Counted from the stretch's first letter, positions 46,648 through 56,152 are shown. The stretch: DNA of 64,000 bases from Lachnospiraceae bacterium (GCA_017482205.1 JAFUNK010000021.1:1-64000); one strand, 5' to 3'. The notes: generated from the letters alone by a model not told the origin. Made by a program: numbers and translations.

Positions 46648-46690
46648 CTTTATCCTGTCCGTATCACTATAAATACTTATATTCTGTTAT

Positions 46691-46719
46691 ATCATAACAC
46701 ACTTTTTTTAAGATTGCAT
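46691..46719 (-). promoter_or_regulatory. promoter of the M15-tgt transcript
   Basis: On the minus strand ATGCAA, 17 bases, TATGAT, with TG one base before the -10 (extended -10). Confidence 0.5.
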
Positions 46720-46772
46720 TACTTTTTTATTGCAAGGTACTTTCTTTTTATTGTATAGTTGTTTATGTAGTA

Positions 46773-46832
46773 AATCAGGTTTCTGATTATATTATAAAAA
46801 TGTACAAGAGTCCGTGCATGAACTCTTGTACA
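46773..46832 (+). promoter_or_regulatory. aroC promoter region with operator-like dyad and leader hairpin
   Basis: AATCAG/CTGATT (46773-46788) is a 6-bp dyad just before the -10-like TATTAT. Directly after it TGTACAAGAGT (46801-46811) pairs perfectly with ACTCTTGTACA (46822-46832). The hairpin would start near the first transcribed base. Confidence 0.55.
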
Positions 46833-46867
46833 AAACCAGTATAAAACTAAGGATTTCGGAGGCTATT

Positions 46868-47971
46868 ATGGCAGGTTCTACATACGGTACTATATTCAAA
46901 ATCACAACATGGGGCGAATCCCACGGCAAGGCATTGGGCGTTGTCATTGACGGCTGTCCTGCCGGTCTGTCTCTATCAGAGGCAGATATCCAGATTTATT
47001 TAAACAGAAGAAAGCCCGGTCAGAGCAATATATCCACCCCCCGCAAAGAAGATGATGCGGTAGAAATTCTCTCCGGCGTTTTTAAAGGCGTTACCACCGG
47101 TACTCCTATTTCTTTGATTGTCCACAATACTTCCCAGCGTTCCGGCGATTATGGTGATATTGCAACCTATTACAGGCCCGGTCATGCCGACTATACTTTT
47201 GATGAAAAATATGGTTTCCGCGATTACAGAGGCGGCGGACGTTCCTCCGGTCGTGAAACTATCGGACGTGTGGCTGCCGGTGCCATTGCTGCCAAACTGC
47301 TTTTACAGATGGGTATTACCGTAACCGCTTATACCCGTTCCATCGGTCCTATAGAAGCGGATATGAACGCCTTTGACAAAGCTGCCATTTTATCTACCCC
47401 CACTGCCATGCCTGACAAAAATGCTTCTGCTCTTGCAGAAGACTACTTAAAACAGACGATGCAGGAACTGGACTCCTGCGGTGGTGTAATGGAATGTATC
47501 GTAGAAGGTATGCCTGCCGGTATCGGTGACCCTGTTTTTGAAAAGCTGGATGCCAATTTAAGCAAGTCAATTATGTCCATCGGTGCCGTAAAAGCTGTGG
47601 AAATCGGTGATGGCATTATGGTTTCCAAGTCAAAGGGAAGCGAAAACAACGATGCTTTCTGCATGAATAACAATACCGTTTCAAAAAAAACAAATCATGC
47701 CGGCGGTATTTTAGGTGGTATGAGTGACGGCTCTCCCATTTTGGTACGTGCCCATGTAAAACCCACCCCCTCTATTTTCCGCTCTCAGGAAACGGTAAAT
47801 AAAAATGGCGAAGAAATCTCTATCCAGATTAAGGGACGTCACGACCCTATTATTGTTCCCAGAGCCGTTGTGGTTATGGAATCCATGGTTGCAATCACTA
47901 TATTGGATGCACTGCTTCTTAACATGAGTGCCAGAACAGACAGAATTTTAGAATTTTATGACAGGGTTTAA
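46868..47971 (+). CDS. aroC: chorismate synthase
   Basis: Last step of the shikimate pathway, needing reduced FMN. 367 residues from the ATG at 46868 (GGAGG six bases upstream); the frame is open to 46814 without a site. The N-terminal GSTYGTIFKITTWGESHGKA with catalytic His, RPGHADYTFDEKYGFRDYRGGGRSSGRET and the C-terminal RHDPIIVPRAVVV are typical. Single gene in a divergent gap with a hairpin leader. Confidence 0.96.
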   Translation: MAGSTYGTIFKITTWGESHGKALGVVIDGCPAGLSLSEADIQIYLNRRKPGQSNISTPRKEDDAVEILSGVFKGVTTGTPISLIVHNTSQRSGDYGDIATYYRPGHADYTFDEKYGFRDYRGGGRSSGRETIGRVAAGAIAAKLLLQMGITVTAYTRSIGPIEADMNAFDKAAILSTPTAMPDKNASALAEDYLKQTMQELDSCGGVMECIVEGMPAGIGDPVFEKLDANLSKSIMSIGAVKAVEIGDGIMVSKSKGSENNDAFCMNNNTVSKKTNHAGGILGGMSDGSPILVRAHVKPTPSIFRSQETVNKNGEEISIQIKGRHDPIIVPRAVVVMESMVAITILDALLLNMSARTDRILEFYDRV

Positions 47972-47990
47972 GCCCTATGATTTTTACAAT

Positions 47991-48062
47991 ATAAGAGGCT
48001 GTGGTATTGATATGTTCCTGTCAAACAGACAAGGGCCTATCATGTTTACCACAGCCTCTTAT
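47991..48062. repeat. 72-base near-perfect hairpin between convergent genes
   Basis: A 16-bp perfect stem (ATAAGAGGCTGTGGTA at 47991-48006 with its complement at 48047-48062) encloses further short pairs (TGATA/TATCA and a GACA/TGTC core). No T-run follows on either strand. It could be a bidirectional terminator, a small RNA or a repeat element. Confidence 0.7.
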
Positions 48063-48133
48063 GCTTCAAAGCTTGCATTTAATCCGGATAACAACTTACC
48101 GGAGATATATTGTACTTTTTTACACAGTTTTTG

Positions 48134-48322
48134 TTATTCATCCCAGTTACTGCCTATAGGTGATACCACCGGTTTACCGTCTCTATCCAGCAAAGGGGTT
48201 AAACCGCCTGAATAACCCGATGCATGATACAAATAATTTACACCGGTCTGCTTATCTACCCACACTTCAGTCACATTCATGGAACCTTGGGAATATACCT
48301 TTTTAAATCTCTTATCTGACAT
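48134..48322 (-). CDS. DUF6440 family small protein
   Basis: 62 residues with the DUF6440 pattern: DKRFKKVYSQ at the start, then VWVDKQTGVNYLYHASGYSGGLTPLLD, and GKPVVSPI near the end. Function unknown. AGGAGG eight bases before the ATG. It lies 83 bases after the YccF gene on the same strand. Confidence 0.85.
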   Translation of the reverse strand: MSDKRFKKVYSQGSMNVTEVWVDKQTGVNYLYHASGYSGGLTPLLDRDGKPVVSPIGSNWDE

Positions 48323-48405
48323 AATAGTTTCCTCCTAAATATATTTATGATCTTCTTTTTATTTTAAACCAGTTTCTTCCACATGGCAACACTGCTTTGC
48401 CATAA

Positions 48406-48771
48406 TTACTTACGGCGTATGGTTGCACCGAAAGGCATCAATGCCAGTTTCGCCAATTTAAACTGTTGCAAACCAAAGGGAATGCCTACTATAGTTATGC
48501 AAAGTGCCAGACCAAACATCAAATGTTCCAGTGCCAGCGGAATCCCCGACAACACTATCCAAAGTACATTTAAAATAAAACTTCCCAATCCACCACCGTA
48601 GTCAACCTCTTTACCAAACGGGAAAAAGGTCAGACCTGCAATTTTAAAGCACTGTACTCCTATCGGTATTCCCACAATGGTAATACACCAGAGACATCCT
48701 ATTAAGAGCCAGCTTAATCCATTGATAAATCCACCCAAGATAAACCATACAATATTTCCTAATAGACTCAT
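48406..48771 (-). CDS. YccF domain membrane protein
   Basis: 121 residues with two copies of the YccF pattern (CITIVGIPIGVQCFKIAGLTFFPFG and CITIVGIPFGLQQFKLAKLALMPFG, each split here below the motif limit by position 28-52 and 91-115). Four hydrophobic segments. The family is an inner-membrane protein of unknown function. GGGAGG precedes the ATG. Confidence 0.88.
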   Translation of the reverse strand: MSLLGNIVWFILGGFINGLSWLLIGCLWCITIVGIPIGVQCFKIAGLTFFPFGKEVDYGGGLGSFILNVLWIVLSGIPLALEHLMFGLALCITIVGIPFGLQQFKLAKLALMPFGATIRRK

Positions 48772-48904
48772 ACAGTTTCCTCCCTTTCTACTACAATATA
48801 ATCCTCTATTTAAAGAGAAATGATTTTCTCTACATATTTATATTATAAATTCTTATCCTTATCCGTACCAGTAAAAAAACTGCACATTATCCCTCCATAA
48901 TATG

Positions 48905-48948
48905 CAAAAACCGCCACAAACCTGTTCTTTTCTAAGTTTGTGGCGGTT
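48905..48948 (-). terminator. terminator of the gene at 48991
   Basis: AACCGCCACAAAC and GTTTGTGGCGGTT form a perfect 13-bp stem followed by TTTTTGC on the minus strand. The remaining 48772-48904 gap is AT-rich leader for YccF. Confidence 0.85.
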
Positions 48949-48990
48949 AAACTCTTGTTACTCTGCTATTTAAAACATATACAGAAATCC

Positions 48991-49602
48991 TTATGCTTCT
49001 ACACCCATTGCTGCATAATATTCTTCAAACTTCTTGTTTACAGCATCCTGAGTTTCATAAGAAATATCGGGCAATTTGCCTCCCCATGTTTCTTCTGCCT
49101 GCTTAAAACCTTTTTCAAAAGCTGCCTGCATTTCCTTCATCTTATCTACATCATCACCTGCAAGTGCACATGCGAAGTCAAAAATTCTTTCAGAAGTCTG
49201 TTTTACACCATAATATCCGTCTTCTGCAATATCGGCCTGTGCCTGTGCCTGAGTAGCAGGGTCTACGGTATAATTACCGCTTGCCAAAAATTCCCAGATA
49301 TTATTTGCCTGTCCGTAAGCATTTGTCTGCTGGTTCATCATCTGCTGAACCAAACTAATTAGCTGATTCTGTCTTGCTTCTGCATCTGCCTTTAACTGGT
49401 CTACCAGTGCAGCTCTTTCTTCTGCACTCATCTTATTTACAGAATAGGTTGCTTTTTTCTCAGCACCTTCGGATGCCTCATAAACAGCGCCGGTTTCTTC
49501 CGCGATTTCGGAAGTATTTACATTTTCGTTGGTCTTAGGTGCGTTATAATCACAGGTATAAGCTGTTGCAACAGCACCACTATTTACTGCATTTACACTC
49601 AT
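48991..49602 (-). CDS. hypothetical protein, possibly DUF5610-like
   Basis: 203 residues from the ATG at 49602 (AAGGAGG at good spacing; the in-frame ATG at 49626 is upstream of the site). The N-terminus is Asn/Ala/Thr-rich, then a Gln-rich helix (RQNQLISLVQQMMNQQTNAY), and a C-terminal segment FEKGFKQAEETWGGKLPDIS that resembles the GF..A...GG.LP pattern of DUF5610. No signal peptide. The leader has a GGCAAA/TTTGCC hairpin. Function unknown. Confidence 0.75.
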   Translation of the reverse strand: MSVNAVNSGAVATAYTCDYNAPKTNENVNTSEIAEETGAVYEASEGAEKKATYSVNKMSAEERAALVDQLKADAEARQNQLISLVQQMMNQQTNAYGQANNIWEFLASGNYTVDPATQAQAQADIAEDGYYGVKQTSERIFDFACALAGDDVDKMKEMQAAFEKGFKQAEETWGGKLPDISYETQDAVNKKFEEYYAAMGVEA

Positions 49603-49691
49603 CTTTTTTTCCTCCTTGATTTTCATTGGGCAAATCCGTTTGCCATCAGTTTATAGTTTCGTAATATATATCGGCTATACGCCTATATCTC

Positions 49692-50756
49692 TTAACCCTC
49701 AATTTTATGGAAAGTAATACAGTTGGGTCTGTCTACTTTTATTTCTTTTGCACACATCATCATAACCTTCTTTTCCAAATCCAATTCAAAGAATGTCATG
49801 GTATTGGATGCATGATTTAAGGATACCACATGCTTAAGGTCGGGATAAATAGCCGCATCCTTGGGATATTCCCCACTAATGGGCAGACAGAACAATTTCT
49901 CCAACATACCGGTGTCATGGTTTGCCTTATATATTGCTACCGTATTCTCTCCTGCGGTAGAGGCAATCAGATAATCGTAATCATCAGAAAATGTTAACGC
50001 ACTGGCTGAACAGCCATAGTCCCTTTCGTCGGACTCTGTGGTGGCAATAGTCTGGATTCTTTCAAAGTAAGGATTCCCCTTCTTTTCTTCATATGCATAA
50101 ACCGTAATATTACATGCCAGTTCATGCACAATATAAATATATTTGCCACTTCTGGACATCTTAATATGTCTGGGGGCGGATTCAATATCCCCACGCAGTA
50201 CATCTGCCAGTCTCAATGTACCTCTCTGATGATCCAGCTTGTACACATTAACATGATCCATTCCCTGGTCTGCAACCAACAGATATTTATTATCATGGGT
50301 CATACGGGCACAGTTGATATGGGGTCTGAAATTTCTCTCAGCCACACTACCCAGACCCTTATGGTAAATCTCATCTGTAATTTCTCCCACTGAACCGTCC
50401 TCACGCAGACGTAACACAGTGAGTTTCCCGTCATGATAGCCTGCCACAAAAAGAAATTCATCCTTGTAATCGGTAGATAAATAACATCCTCTCATACCAT
50501 TGATAGGTGCATAATTTATCAGTTCCAAACTGCCGTCCTTCATAATGGTATAGGCTTCCACACCAAAATCAGTAATGGAATACAGATATTTTTTATTTTT
50601 AGAAATCGTCACATAAGAAGAGTTGGTAATCTCTACCTGATCCTTCTCCGTAAACTTGCCGTTTTTCATATCCACATCATAGATTTTAATGCCGTGGTTA
50701 TCTCCCATTGTATAAGTAGAAACATATGCCACGTATTTGTCCTTTTTGGCTGCCAT
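49692..50756 (-). CDS. beta-propeller lactonase-family protein
   Basis: 354 residues from the ATG at 50756, seven bases after GGAGG. Successive blades (YAVSTYT-like start, GCYLSTDYKDEFLFVAGYHDG, INCARMTHDNKYLLVADQGMDHVNVYKLD, KHVVSLNHASNTMTFFELD) are those of the YbhE/6-phosphogluconolactonase-like propeller family. Members include true lactonases of the pentose phosphate pathway and proteins of unknown substrate. Cytosolic. Single gene with a promoter at 50790-50818. The exact reaction is not certain. Confidence 0.85.
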   Translation of the reverse strand: MAAKKDKYVAYVSTYTMGDNHGIKIYDVDMKNGKFTEKDQVEITNSSYVTISKNKKYLYSITDFGVEAYTIMKDGSLELINYAPINGMRGCYLSTDYKDEFLFVAGYHDGKLTVLRLREDGSVGEITDEIYHKGLGSVAERNFRPHINCARMTHDNKYLLVADQGMDHVNVYKLDHQRGTLRLADVLRGDIESAPRHIKMSRSGKYIYIVHELACNITVYAYEEKKGNPYFERIQTIATTESDERDYGCSASALTFSDDYDYLIASTAGENTVAIYKANHDTGMLEKLFCLPISGEYPKDAAIYPDLKHVVSLNHASNTMTFFELDLEKKVMMMCAKEIKVDRPNCITFHKIEG

Positions 50757-50789
50757 GATGATTCCTCCGTTTCTGTTGTCCTTAAAAAT

Positions 50790-50818
50790 AATATACCACA
50801 ATATTCACTTTTTGTTAA
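50790..50818 (-). promoter_or_regulatory. sigma-A-like promoter of the lactonase-family gene
   Basis: TTAACA, 17 bases, TATATT on the minus strand, about 35 bases before the ATG. Confidence 0.5.
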
Positions 50819-50887
50819 TTAAAAAGTTCTCTTTTTTGCATATTTTTATTTTTTTACAAACTTTTACATAACTATTAAAAATATGCG

Positions 50888-50916
50888 TTGCTTTTTCTGA
50901 CATTTCATTATAAAAT
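50888..50916 (+). promoter_or_regulatory. candidate promoter of potABCD
   Basis: TTGCTT, 17 bases, TAAAAT on the plus strand, about 60 bases before the potA ATG. Confidence 0.45.
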
Positions 50917-50977
50917 TAACCGTGAATGTATACTGTTTTTACAGGGATTTTATTATACTACCGGAGGTTTACAGACC

Positions 50978-52051
50978 ATGAAAAATGTATTGGTAAATTT
51001 GGAGCATATTTCCAAATCTTATGACGGTCAGATGATTCTGGACGATTTAAACCTTTATATAAGGGAAAATGAATTTTTAACCCTGCTGGGTCCCAGTGGA
51101 TGCGGTAAAACTACTACTCTGCGCATTTTAGGCGGTTTTGAGCAGCCTGATACAGGTCGCGTTGTGTTTGAAGACAAGGATATTACCAATCTGCCTGCCA
51201 ACAAACGTCAACTCAATACAGTATTCCAGAAATATGCCCTTTTTACACATATGAATATTGCTGAAAACATTGCCTTCGGTTTAAAAATTAAAAATAAAAG
51301 CAAAGCATATATAGATGATAAGATTAAATATGCGTTGAAGCTGGTAAACCTTGACGGTTATGAGAAACGAATGCCCGATTCTCTCTCCGGCGGTCAGCAG
51401 CAGCGTATTGCTATTGCAAGAGCTATCGTAAATGAGCCTAAACTGCTCCTTTTAGACGAACCTTTAGGTGCTCTTGATTTAAAATTACGCCAGGACATGC
51501 AGTATGAACTGATCCGTTTAAAGAATGAACTGGGCATTACCTTTATTTATGTTACCCATGATCAGGAAGAAGCCCTTACCATGTCCGATACTATTGTCGT
51601 TATGAATCAGGGTTATATCCAGCAGATCGGTTCTCCCGAACGCATTTATAATGAGCCCGAAAATGCTTTCGTTGCGGACTTTATCGGAGAAAGTAACATT
51701 ATCGGTGCCACCATGATTACAGACCGTCTGGTTGAAATCTTGGGTGCCCGTTTTGCCTGCGTGGATGAAGGTTTTGGTGAGAACAAACCCGTTGACGTGG
51801 TTATCCGTCCCGAGGATGTAGAACTGGTTAAGCCTGAAGAAGGTACTATTTCGGGGGTGGTTTCCCATATTATCTTTAAAGGTGTCCACTACGAAATGGA
51901 GGTACAGGCCAATGGTTTCGAATGGCTGGTACACTCTACCCGCATGTTCCCTGTTGGAACTTCCGTAGGCATCAAAGTAGATCCTTTTAACATCCAGATT
52001 ATGAACAAACCGGAATCCGAGGATGAGGAGGCAACCAAATTAGATGAATAA
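50978..52051 (+). CDS. potA: spermidine/putrescine ABC transporter ATP-binding protein
   Basis: 357 residues from the ATG at 50978 (GGAGG upstream). ATPase domain with Walker [12 protein letters not shown], signature [13 protein letters not shown], Walker [13 protein letters not shown] and VTHDQEEAL, then a TOBE regulatory domain ([11 protein letters not shown]...[11 protein letters not shown]). PotA powers polyamine import. It overlaps potB by eight bases. Confidence 0.95.
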   Translation: MKNVLVNLEHISKSYDGQMILDDLNLYIRENEFLTLLGPSGCGKTTTLRILGGFEQPDTGRVVFEDKDITNLPANKRQLNTVFQKYALFTHMNIAENIAFGLKIKNKSKAYIDDKIKYALKLVNLDGYEKRMPDSLSGGQQQRIAIARAIVNEPKLLLLDEPLGALDLKLRQDMQYELIRLKNELGITFIYVTHDQEEALTMSDTIVVMNQGYIQQIGSPERIYNEPENAFVADFIGESNIIGATMITDRLVEILGARFACVDEGFGENKPVDVVIRPEDVELVKPEEGTISGVVSHIIFKGVHYEMEVQANGFEWLVHSTRMFPVGTSVGIKVDPFNIQIMNKPESEDEEATKLDE

Positions 52052-52856
52052 GAAAATGTTATCACTCCCCTATTTATTTTGGTGTGTTGCTTTCATTATC
52101 ATACCTTTAATCATGGTATTTTACTACGGTCTCACCGACAAAACAGGTGCTTTTACGCTTGAAAATATTGCAGCAATTGCCACTCCTGAGCACTCCAAGG
52201 CTCTGTGGTTTTCTTTGTTGCTTTCTTTAATCAGCACTGTAATATGCCTGCTTTTGGCATATCCGCTGGCAATGATTTTATCCAAAATGCAGGTAAACCA
52301 GCACTCTTTTATTGTACTGATTTTTATTCTGCCCATGTGGATGAACTTTTTGCTTCGTACCATTGCATGGCAGACCCTTTTGGAAAAAAGCGGTGTAATC
52401 AATACACTTCTTGATTTTTTACATCTGCCTGCATTAGAAATTATCAATACCCCTTATGCCATTGTTTTGGGTATGGTATACAACTTTTTACCTTTTATGG
52501 TATTACCTATCTACAATTCTCTGACCAAAATTGACAACAACGTTATCAATGCTGCCAGAGATTTAGGTGCGGATTCTTTTAAAACTTTTACCAGAATCAT
52601 ATTACCGCTAAGTCTGCCCGGTGTTATCAGCGGCATTACCATGGTCTTTGTTCCGGCACTGACTACTTTCGTAATCTCCACACTCTTAGGGGGCAGCAAG
52701 ATTCTCTTAATAGGTAATGTAATTGAACAGGAATTTACTGTTACCAACAACTGGCATTTAGGAAGCGGTCTTTCTATCGTACTTATGATTTTCATTATCG
52801 TAAATATGGTATTGTCACTTGTATTTGATAAAGAAGGGGAGGGAAATGCTTTATGA
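52044..52856 (+). CDS. potB: spermidine/putrescine ABC transporter permease PotB
   Basis: 270 residues, six membrane helices, with the EAA loop [20 protein letters not shown] contacting PotA. It overlaps potA by eight and potC by four bases, so the four genes are translationally coupled. Family assignment comes from sequence and the potABCD order. Confidence 0.94.
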   Translation: MNKKMLSLPYLFWCVAFIIIPLIMVFYYGLTDKTGAFTLENIAAIATPEHSKALWFSLLLSLISTVICLLLAYPLAMILSKMQVNQHSFIVLIFILPMWMNFLLRTIAWQTLLEKSGVINTLLDFLHLPALEIINTPYAIVLGMVYNFLPFMVLPIYNSLTKIDNNVINAARDLGADSFKTFTRIILPLSLPGVISGITMVFVPALTTFVISTLLGGSKILLIGNVIEQEFTVTNNWHLGSGLSIVLMIFIIVNMVLSLVFDKEGEGNAL

Positions 52857-53623
52857 GAAATTTCGCAAGACGCATTTACATCGCCCTTATCATCATATTT
52901 TTATATGCCCCCATCGGCACATTGATGGTGCTTTCTTTTAACGCAAGTAAATCCCGTGCAAAATGGGGCGGATTTACCTTTAAATGGTATGCAGAACTTT
53001 TTCAGAACGATGCCATCTTACAGGCACTGTGGAATACACTGGCTATTGCCCTGCTCTCTTCCCTGATTGCTACCCTTATCGGCACCGTTGCCTGTATTGC
53101 ATTGCAAAACATGAAAAAACGCAACCGCGCCATTGTATTAGGCATCACCAATATTCCTATGTTAAACGCAGAAATTGTTACCGGTATTTCCCTGATGCTG
53201 TTATTTATCGTTCTGGGAATACAGTTTGGCTTTTTCACCATACTGTTGGCGCATATCACTTTCAACATTCCTTACGTCATTTTAAGTGTTATGCCCCGCA
53301 TGAAGCAATTGAACCCCAGCACCTATGAGGCTGCTTTGGATTTAGGTGCTTCTCCTTTACAGGCCTTTTTCAAAGTGACTTTTCCGGATTTATTACCCGG
53401 AATTTTGTCCGGTTTCCTAATGGCATTTACCATGTCATTGGATGATTTTATCATTACCCACTTTACAAAAGGCCCCGGAATTGATACATTATCTACGAAG
53501 ATCTATACGGAAGTGAAAAAAGGAATCAAGCCTGAAATGTATGCTTTATCCACTCTCATTTTCGTAACAGTTCTTATTCTTCTTCTTTTGGTAAACAAAA
53601 CACCAAAGGAAAAGAAAAATTAA
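52853..53623 (+). CDS. potC: spermidine/putrescine ABC transporter permease PotC
   Basis: 256 residues, six membrane helices, EAA loop YEAALDLGASPLQAFFKVTFP, and the PotC-typical MSLDDFIITHFTKGPG. It pairs with PotB as the heterodimeric channel. ATG overlaps the potB stop (ATGA). Confidence 0.94.
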   Translation: MRNFARRIYIALIIIFLYAPIGTLMVLSFNASKSRAKWGGFTFKWYAELFQNDAILQALWNTLAIALLSSLIATLIGTVACIALQNMKKRNRAIVLGITNIPMLNAEIVTGISLMLLFIVLGIQFGFFTILLAHITFNIPYVILSVMPRMKQLNPSTYEAALDLGASPLQAFFKVTFPDLLPGILSGFLMAFTMSLDDFIITHFTKGPGIDTLSTKIYTEVKKGIKPEMYALSTLIFVTVLILLLLVNKTPKEKKN

Positions 53624-53684
53624 TCCTGCAGCAAAGCTGCACCATTATTTTAAAGTCCGTGATAACGGCAGAAGGAGAAAAAAC

Positions 53685-54755
53685 ATGAAAAAATTTATTG
53701 CACTGGGGCTTTGTCTCGTAACAATTGTCTCCACACTTACCGGTTGTGGATCCTCCGGTAAGTATCCTAACGGAAAGGTGTACGTTTACAACTGGGGCGA
53801 ATACATAGACCCGGCTACTATCGAAATGTTTGAAGAAGAAACAGGCATTCAGGTTATTTATGACGAATACGAAACCAATGAAACCATGTATCCCAAGGTA
53901 GAAGCAGGCGCATCCAACTACGATGTGGTTTGTCCTTCCGATTACATGATTCAGAAAATGGTTGATAATGACATGCTGGCAGAATTAAACTGGGATAATT
54001 TACCCAACGCTACTGCTAACATTGGTGCAAGTTATTATGAACAATCCAGAGCATTTGACCCTGAAAACAAATACAGCGTACCTTACTGCTGGGGAACCGT
54101 AGGTATTCTTTATAATACCACAATGGTAGAAGAACCCGTTACCAGCTGGTCCATCCTTTGGGATGAAAAATATGCTGACAGCATCCTGATGCAGGACTCC
54201 GTTCGTGACTTATTTATGGTTGCTTTAAAAGAGCTTGGTTACTCCATGAACAGTACCGACGAAGCCGAACTGCAGGAAGCAAAAGAACTCTTAATTGCCC
54301 AAAAACCTTTGGTACAGGCTTATGTAGTTGACCAGGTTAGAGATAAAATGATTGGTAATGAAGCTGCTTTAGGTGTTATTTATTCCGGTGAAGCAATTTA
54401 TACCCAGCGTGAAAACCCTAATCTCGCATATGTAATTCCTGAAGAAGGTACTAATATGTGGATTGACTCCTGGGTAATCCTTAAAGACGCAGAAAATAAA
54501 GAGAACGCAGAGAAATTTATCGACTTTATGTGTCGTCCTGACATTGCTCTGCTGAACTTTGAATATATTACTTACTCTACTCCTAATGATGCAGCAAGAG
54601 AACTGATTGAGGATGAAGACATCAGAAACTCAACCATCGCGTTCCCTGATTTATCACAATATGACAATCTGGAAACCTTCTCTTACTTAGGTGAAGAAGC
54701 TGATACTCTTTACAATGAACTTTGGAAAGAAATCAAGTCCTACACCTCATACTAA
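53685..54755 (+). CDS. potD: spermidine/putrescine-binding lipoprotein
   Basis: 356 residues. Lipoprotein signal with TLTGC (Cys21), then the PotD/PotF fold: VYNWGEYIDPATIEMFEEET, CPSDYMIQKM, YCWGTVGILYN and DSWVILKDAENKENAEKFIDF. It captures polyamine outside the membrane for PotABC. Last gene of the operon, followed by a terminator. AGAAGGAG precedes the ATG. Confidence 0.95.
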   Translation: MKKFIALGLCLVTIVSTLTGCGSSGKYPNGKVYVYNWGEYIDPATIEMFEEETGIQVIYDEYETNETMYPKVEAGASNYDVVCPSDYMIQKMVDNDMLAELNWDNLPNATANIGASYYEQSRAFDPENKYSVPYCWGTVGILYNTTMVEEPVTSWSILWDEKYADSILMQDSVRDLFMVALKELGYSMNSTDEAELQEAKELLIAQKPLVQAYVVDQVRDKMIGNEAALGVIYSGEAIYTQRENPNLAYVIPEEGTNMWIDSWVILKDAENKENAEKFIDFMCRPDIALLNFEYITYSTPNDAARELIEDEDIRNSTIAFPDLSQYDNLETFSYLGEEADTLYNELWKEIKSYTSY

Positions 54756-54802
54756 AATTGATTTAGTAGTGCATTTATAAAAACTGAATATGGAATGTAA
54801 GA

Positions 54803-54831
54803 ACCCCACCGGATATTCCGGTGGGGTCTTT
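54803..54831 (+). terminator. terminator of potABCD
   Basis: ACCCCACCGGA and TCCGGTGGGGT form an 11-bp stem with a three-base loop, followed by CTTTT on the plus strand. Confidence 0.85.
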
Positions 54832-54839
54832 TAAACACT

Positions 54840-55199
54840 TTATTTTAATACTTCTTTTACTGCATTGATAACCTGTTCAGGTTCATAAGGCTTGCAGATA
54901 AATTCTTTTGCACCAGCCTTTAAAGCATCCATTAATTTTGCGGACTGTCCTGCTGCGGTTACCATAATAACATTTGCATTTGCATCAAATTCTTTGATTG
55001 CCTTTAAACAGTTAATACCATCCATCTCCGGCATGGTAATATCCATGGTAACAATATCCGGCTGTGTCTCTTTATAAAGCTTTACGCCTTCTTCACCGTT
55101 GGAACCCTCTCCTACGATTTCATGTCCGATGCCCTCAATAATTGTTTTTAACATACGTCTGGACATCTTAGAATCATCTACAATTAAAACTTTTGCCAT
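54840..55199 (-). CDS. cheY: CheY-like single-domain response regulator
   Basis: 119 residues, a receiver domain only: acidic pair in LIVDDSKMSRR, phospho-acceptor Asp52 in IVTMDITMPEMDG, Thr in MVTAAGQS, and Lys in FICKPYEPEQV. No output domain, so it acts by protein contact, e.g. on the flagellar switch or another partner. It follows the CheX-like gene by 13 bases with AGGAGG, making a two-gene unit; no histidine kinase is nearby. Confidence 0.9.
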   Translation of the reverse strand: MAKVLIVDDSKMSRRMLKTIIEGIGHEIVGEGSNGEEGVKLYKETQPDIVTMDITMPEMDGINCLKAIKEFDANANVIMVTAAGQSAKLMDALKAGAKEFICKPYEPEQVINAVKEVLK

Positions 55200-55212
55200 T
55201 TCTTTCTTCCTC

Positions 55213-56106
55213 CTACTTTAATCCCATAATTACAAAAACAGCTTTCTTTCCGCCTGCATATACAGGAAGGCTGCATACCTGCTCTGCACGTAAGGTAGAT
55301 GAACCTTCAAAGTAGATAGGAGGAATCAGTTCTGAATCAATACCTGCTCTGCTTAAAGAAGTTGCATATAAACCGTTTACACAGTTTAAGAACTCTCCTG
55401 CAGCATCTAACATATCTTCTTTTTCTAAAGTACCTTCTTCTTTACAGAATGCAGTTGCAATCAGTTCCAAACCACCTTCTGCCTCTGCAAGACCTGTCTC
55501 AATACCCGTACAGCCTGCAACAGGTGCTGAGAAACCTACAATCTTCTGAAATGCAGATTCTTTTACGGAAATTTCATCGGTAAGTGCCGCTTTTCCAATG
55601 TATACATGTCTGTCTACACATCTGATTAAAGTACGCACCAACACTCCCACAATTTCTTTGTATCCCATTGCTTCCGGCGGTAAGAAAAGAGGTACAATTC
55701 TTTCCGGTTCGTCACTGCGCAAGTCTTCCATTTCGGACTTTGTAAATCCATTTTTCTCTTGGAAGCTGTCCATTACCTCTTCTAATTCCTGTAACTGCAA
55801 CAGTTCTTCGTTTACAAGTGCCTGTGCAAATGCCAAATATGTATTTCCCTGCTTTTTTAACAGATTACTAATCTGTTCTTCTGTCAGGTAGCCTTTTTCT
55901 ACTGCAATATCACCAAAACGCTTATCCATGGTTGCCTGCAAACGGTTTACCTCATCTGCCTGCTCAATAGTCATGATACCCTCTGCCACAGCCAGTAAGC
56001 CCATTTTTACTCTGACCTGGTCAAGTTTTGCAATTACCTGTTCTAACTGACCCCCGGTTATCTTGCCTGTCTCTACAAGATAATTGCCTAATATGTATTC
56101 TACCAT
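55213..56106 (-). CDS. CheX/CheC-type phosphatase domain fused to MshEN-like repeats
   Basis: 297 residues from the ATG at 56106 (AAGGAG upstream; open frame before it has no site). Residues 3-120 contain three LG..LV..G.IT..Q-type repeats (ILGNYLVETGKITGGQL; RFGDIAVEKGYLTEEQI) resembling the MshEN/GspE N-terminal domain, which in known proteins binds c-di-GMP. Residues 140-297 resemble CheX/CheC, including the phosphatase signature D-x3-E-x2-N (Asp234, Glu238, Asn241) followed by Pro near 262. Immediately upstream of a CheY-like gene, so CheY-P is the likely target. The leader has a hairpin at 56125-56152. Confidence 0.75.
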   Translation of the reverse strand: MVEYILGNYLVETGKITGGQLEQVIAKLDQVRVKMGLLAVAEGIMTIEQADEVNRLQATMDKRFGDIAVEKGYLTEEQISNLLKKQGNTYLAFAQALVNEELLQLQELEEVMDSFQEKNGFTKSEMEDLRSDEPERIVPLFLPPEAMGYKEIVGVLVRTLIRCVDRHVYIGKAALTDEISVKESAFQKIVGFSAPVAGCTGIETGLAEAEGGLELIATAFCKEEGTLEKEDMLDAAGEFLNCVNGLYATSLSRAGIDSELIPPIYFEGSSTLRAEQVCSLPVYAGGKKAVFVIMGLK

Positions 56107-56124
56107 ACCGTTCTCCTTTCCATA

Positions 56125-56152
56125 CGAATACAAAACCTTCTTCCTGTATTCG
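56125..56152 (-). promoter_or_regulatory. leader hairpin before the CheX-like gene
   Basis: CGAATACA and TGTATTCG form a perfect 8-bp stem directly before the GGAAAGGAG site, a short distance after a TATAAT (complement at 56165-56170). Confidence 0.5.

Noticed and set aside
52124..52447. Minus-strand frame within potB
   Set aside because: Antisense of a coupled operon gene; no ribosome site or recognisable protein.
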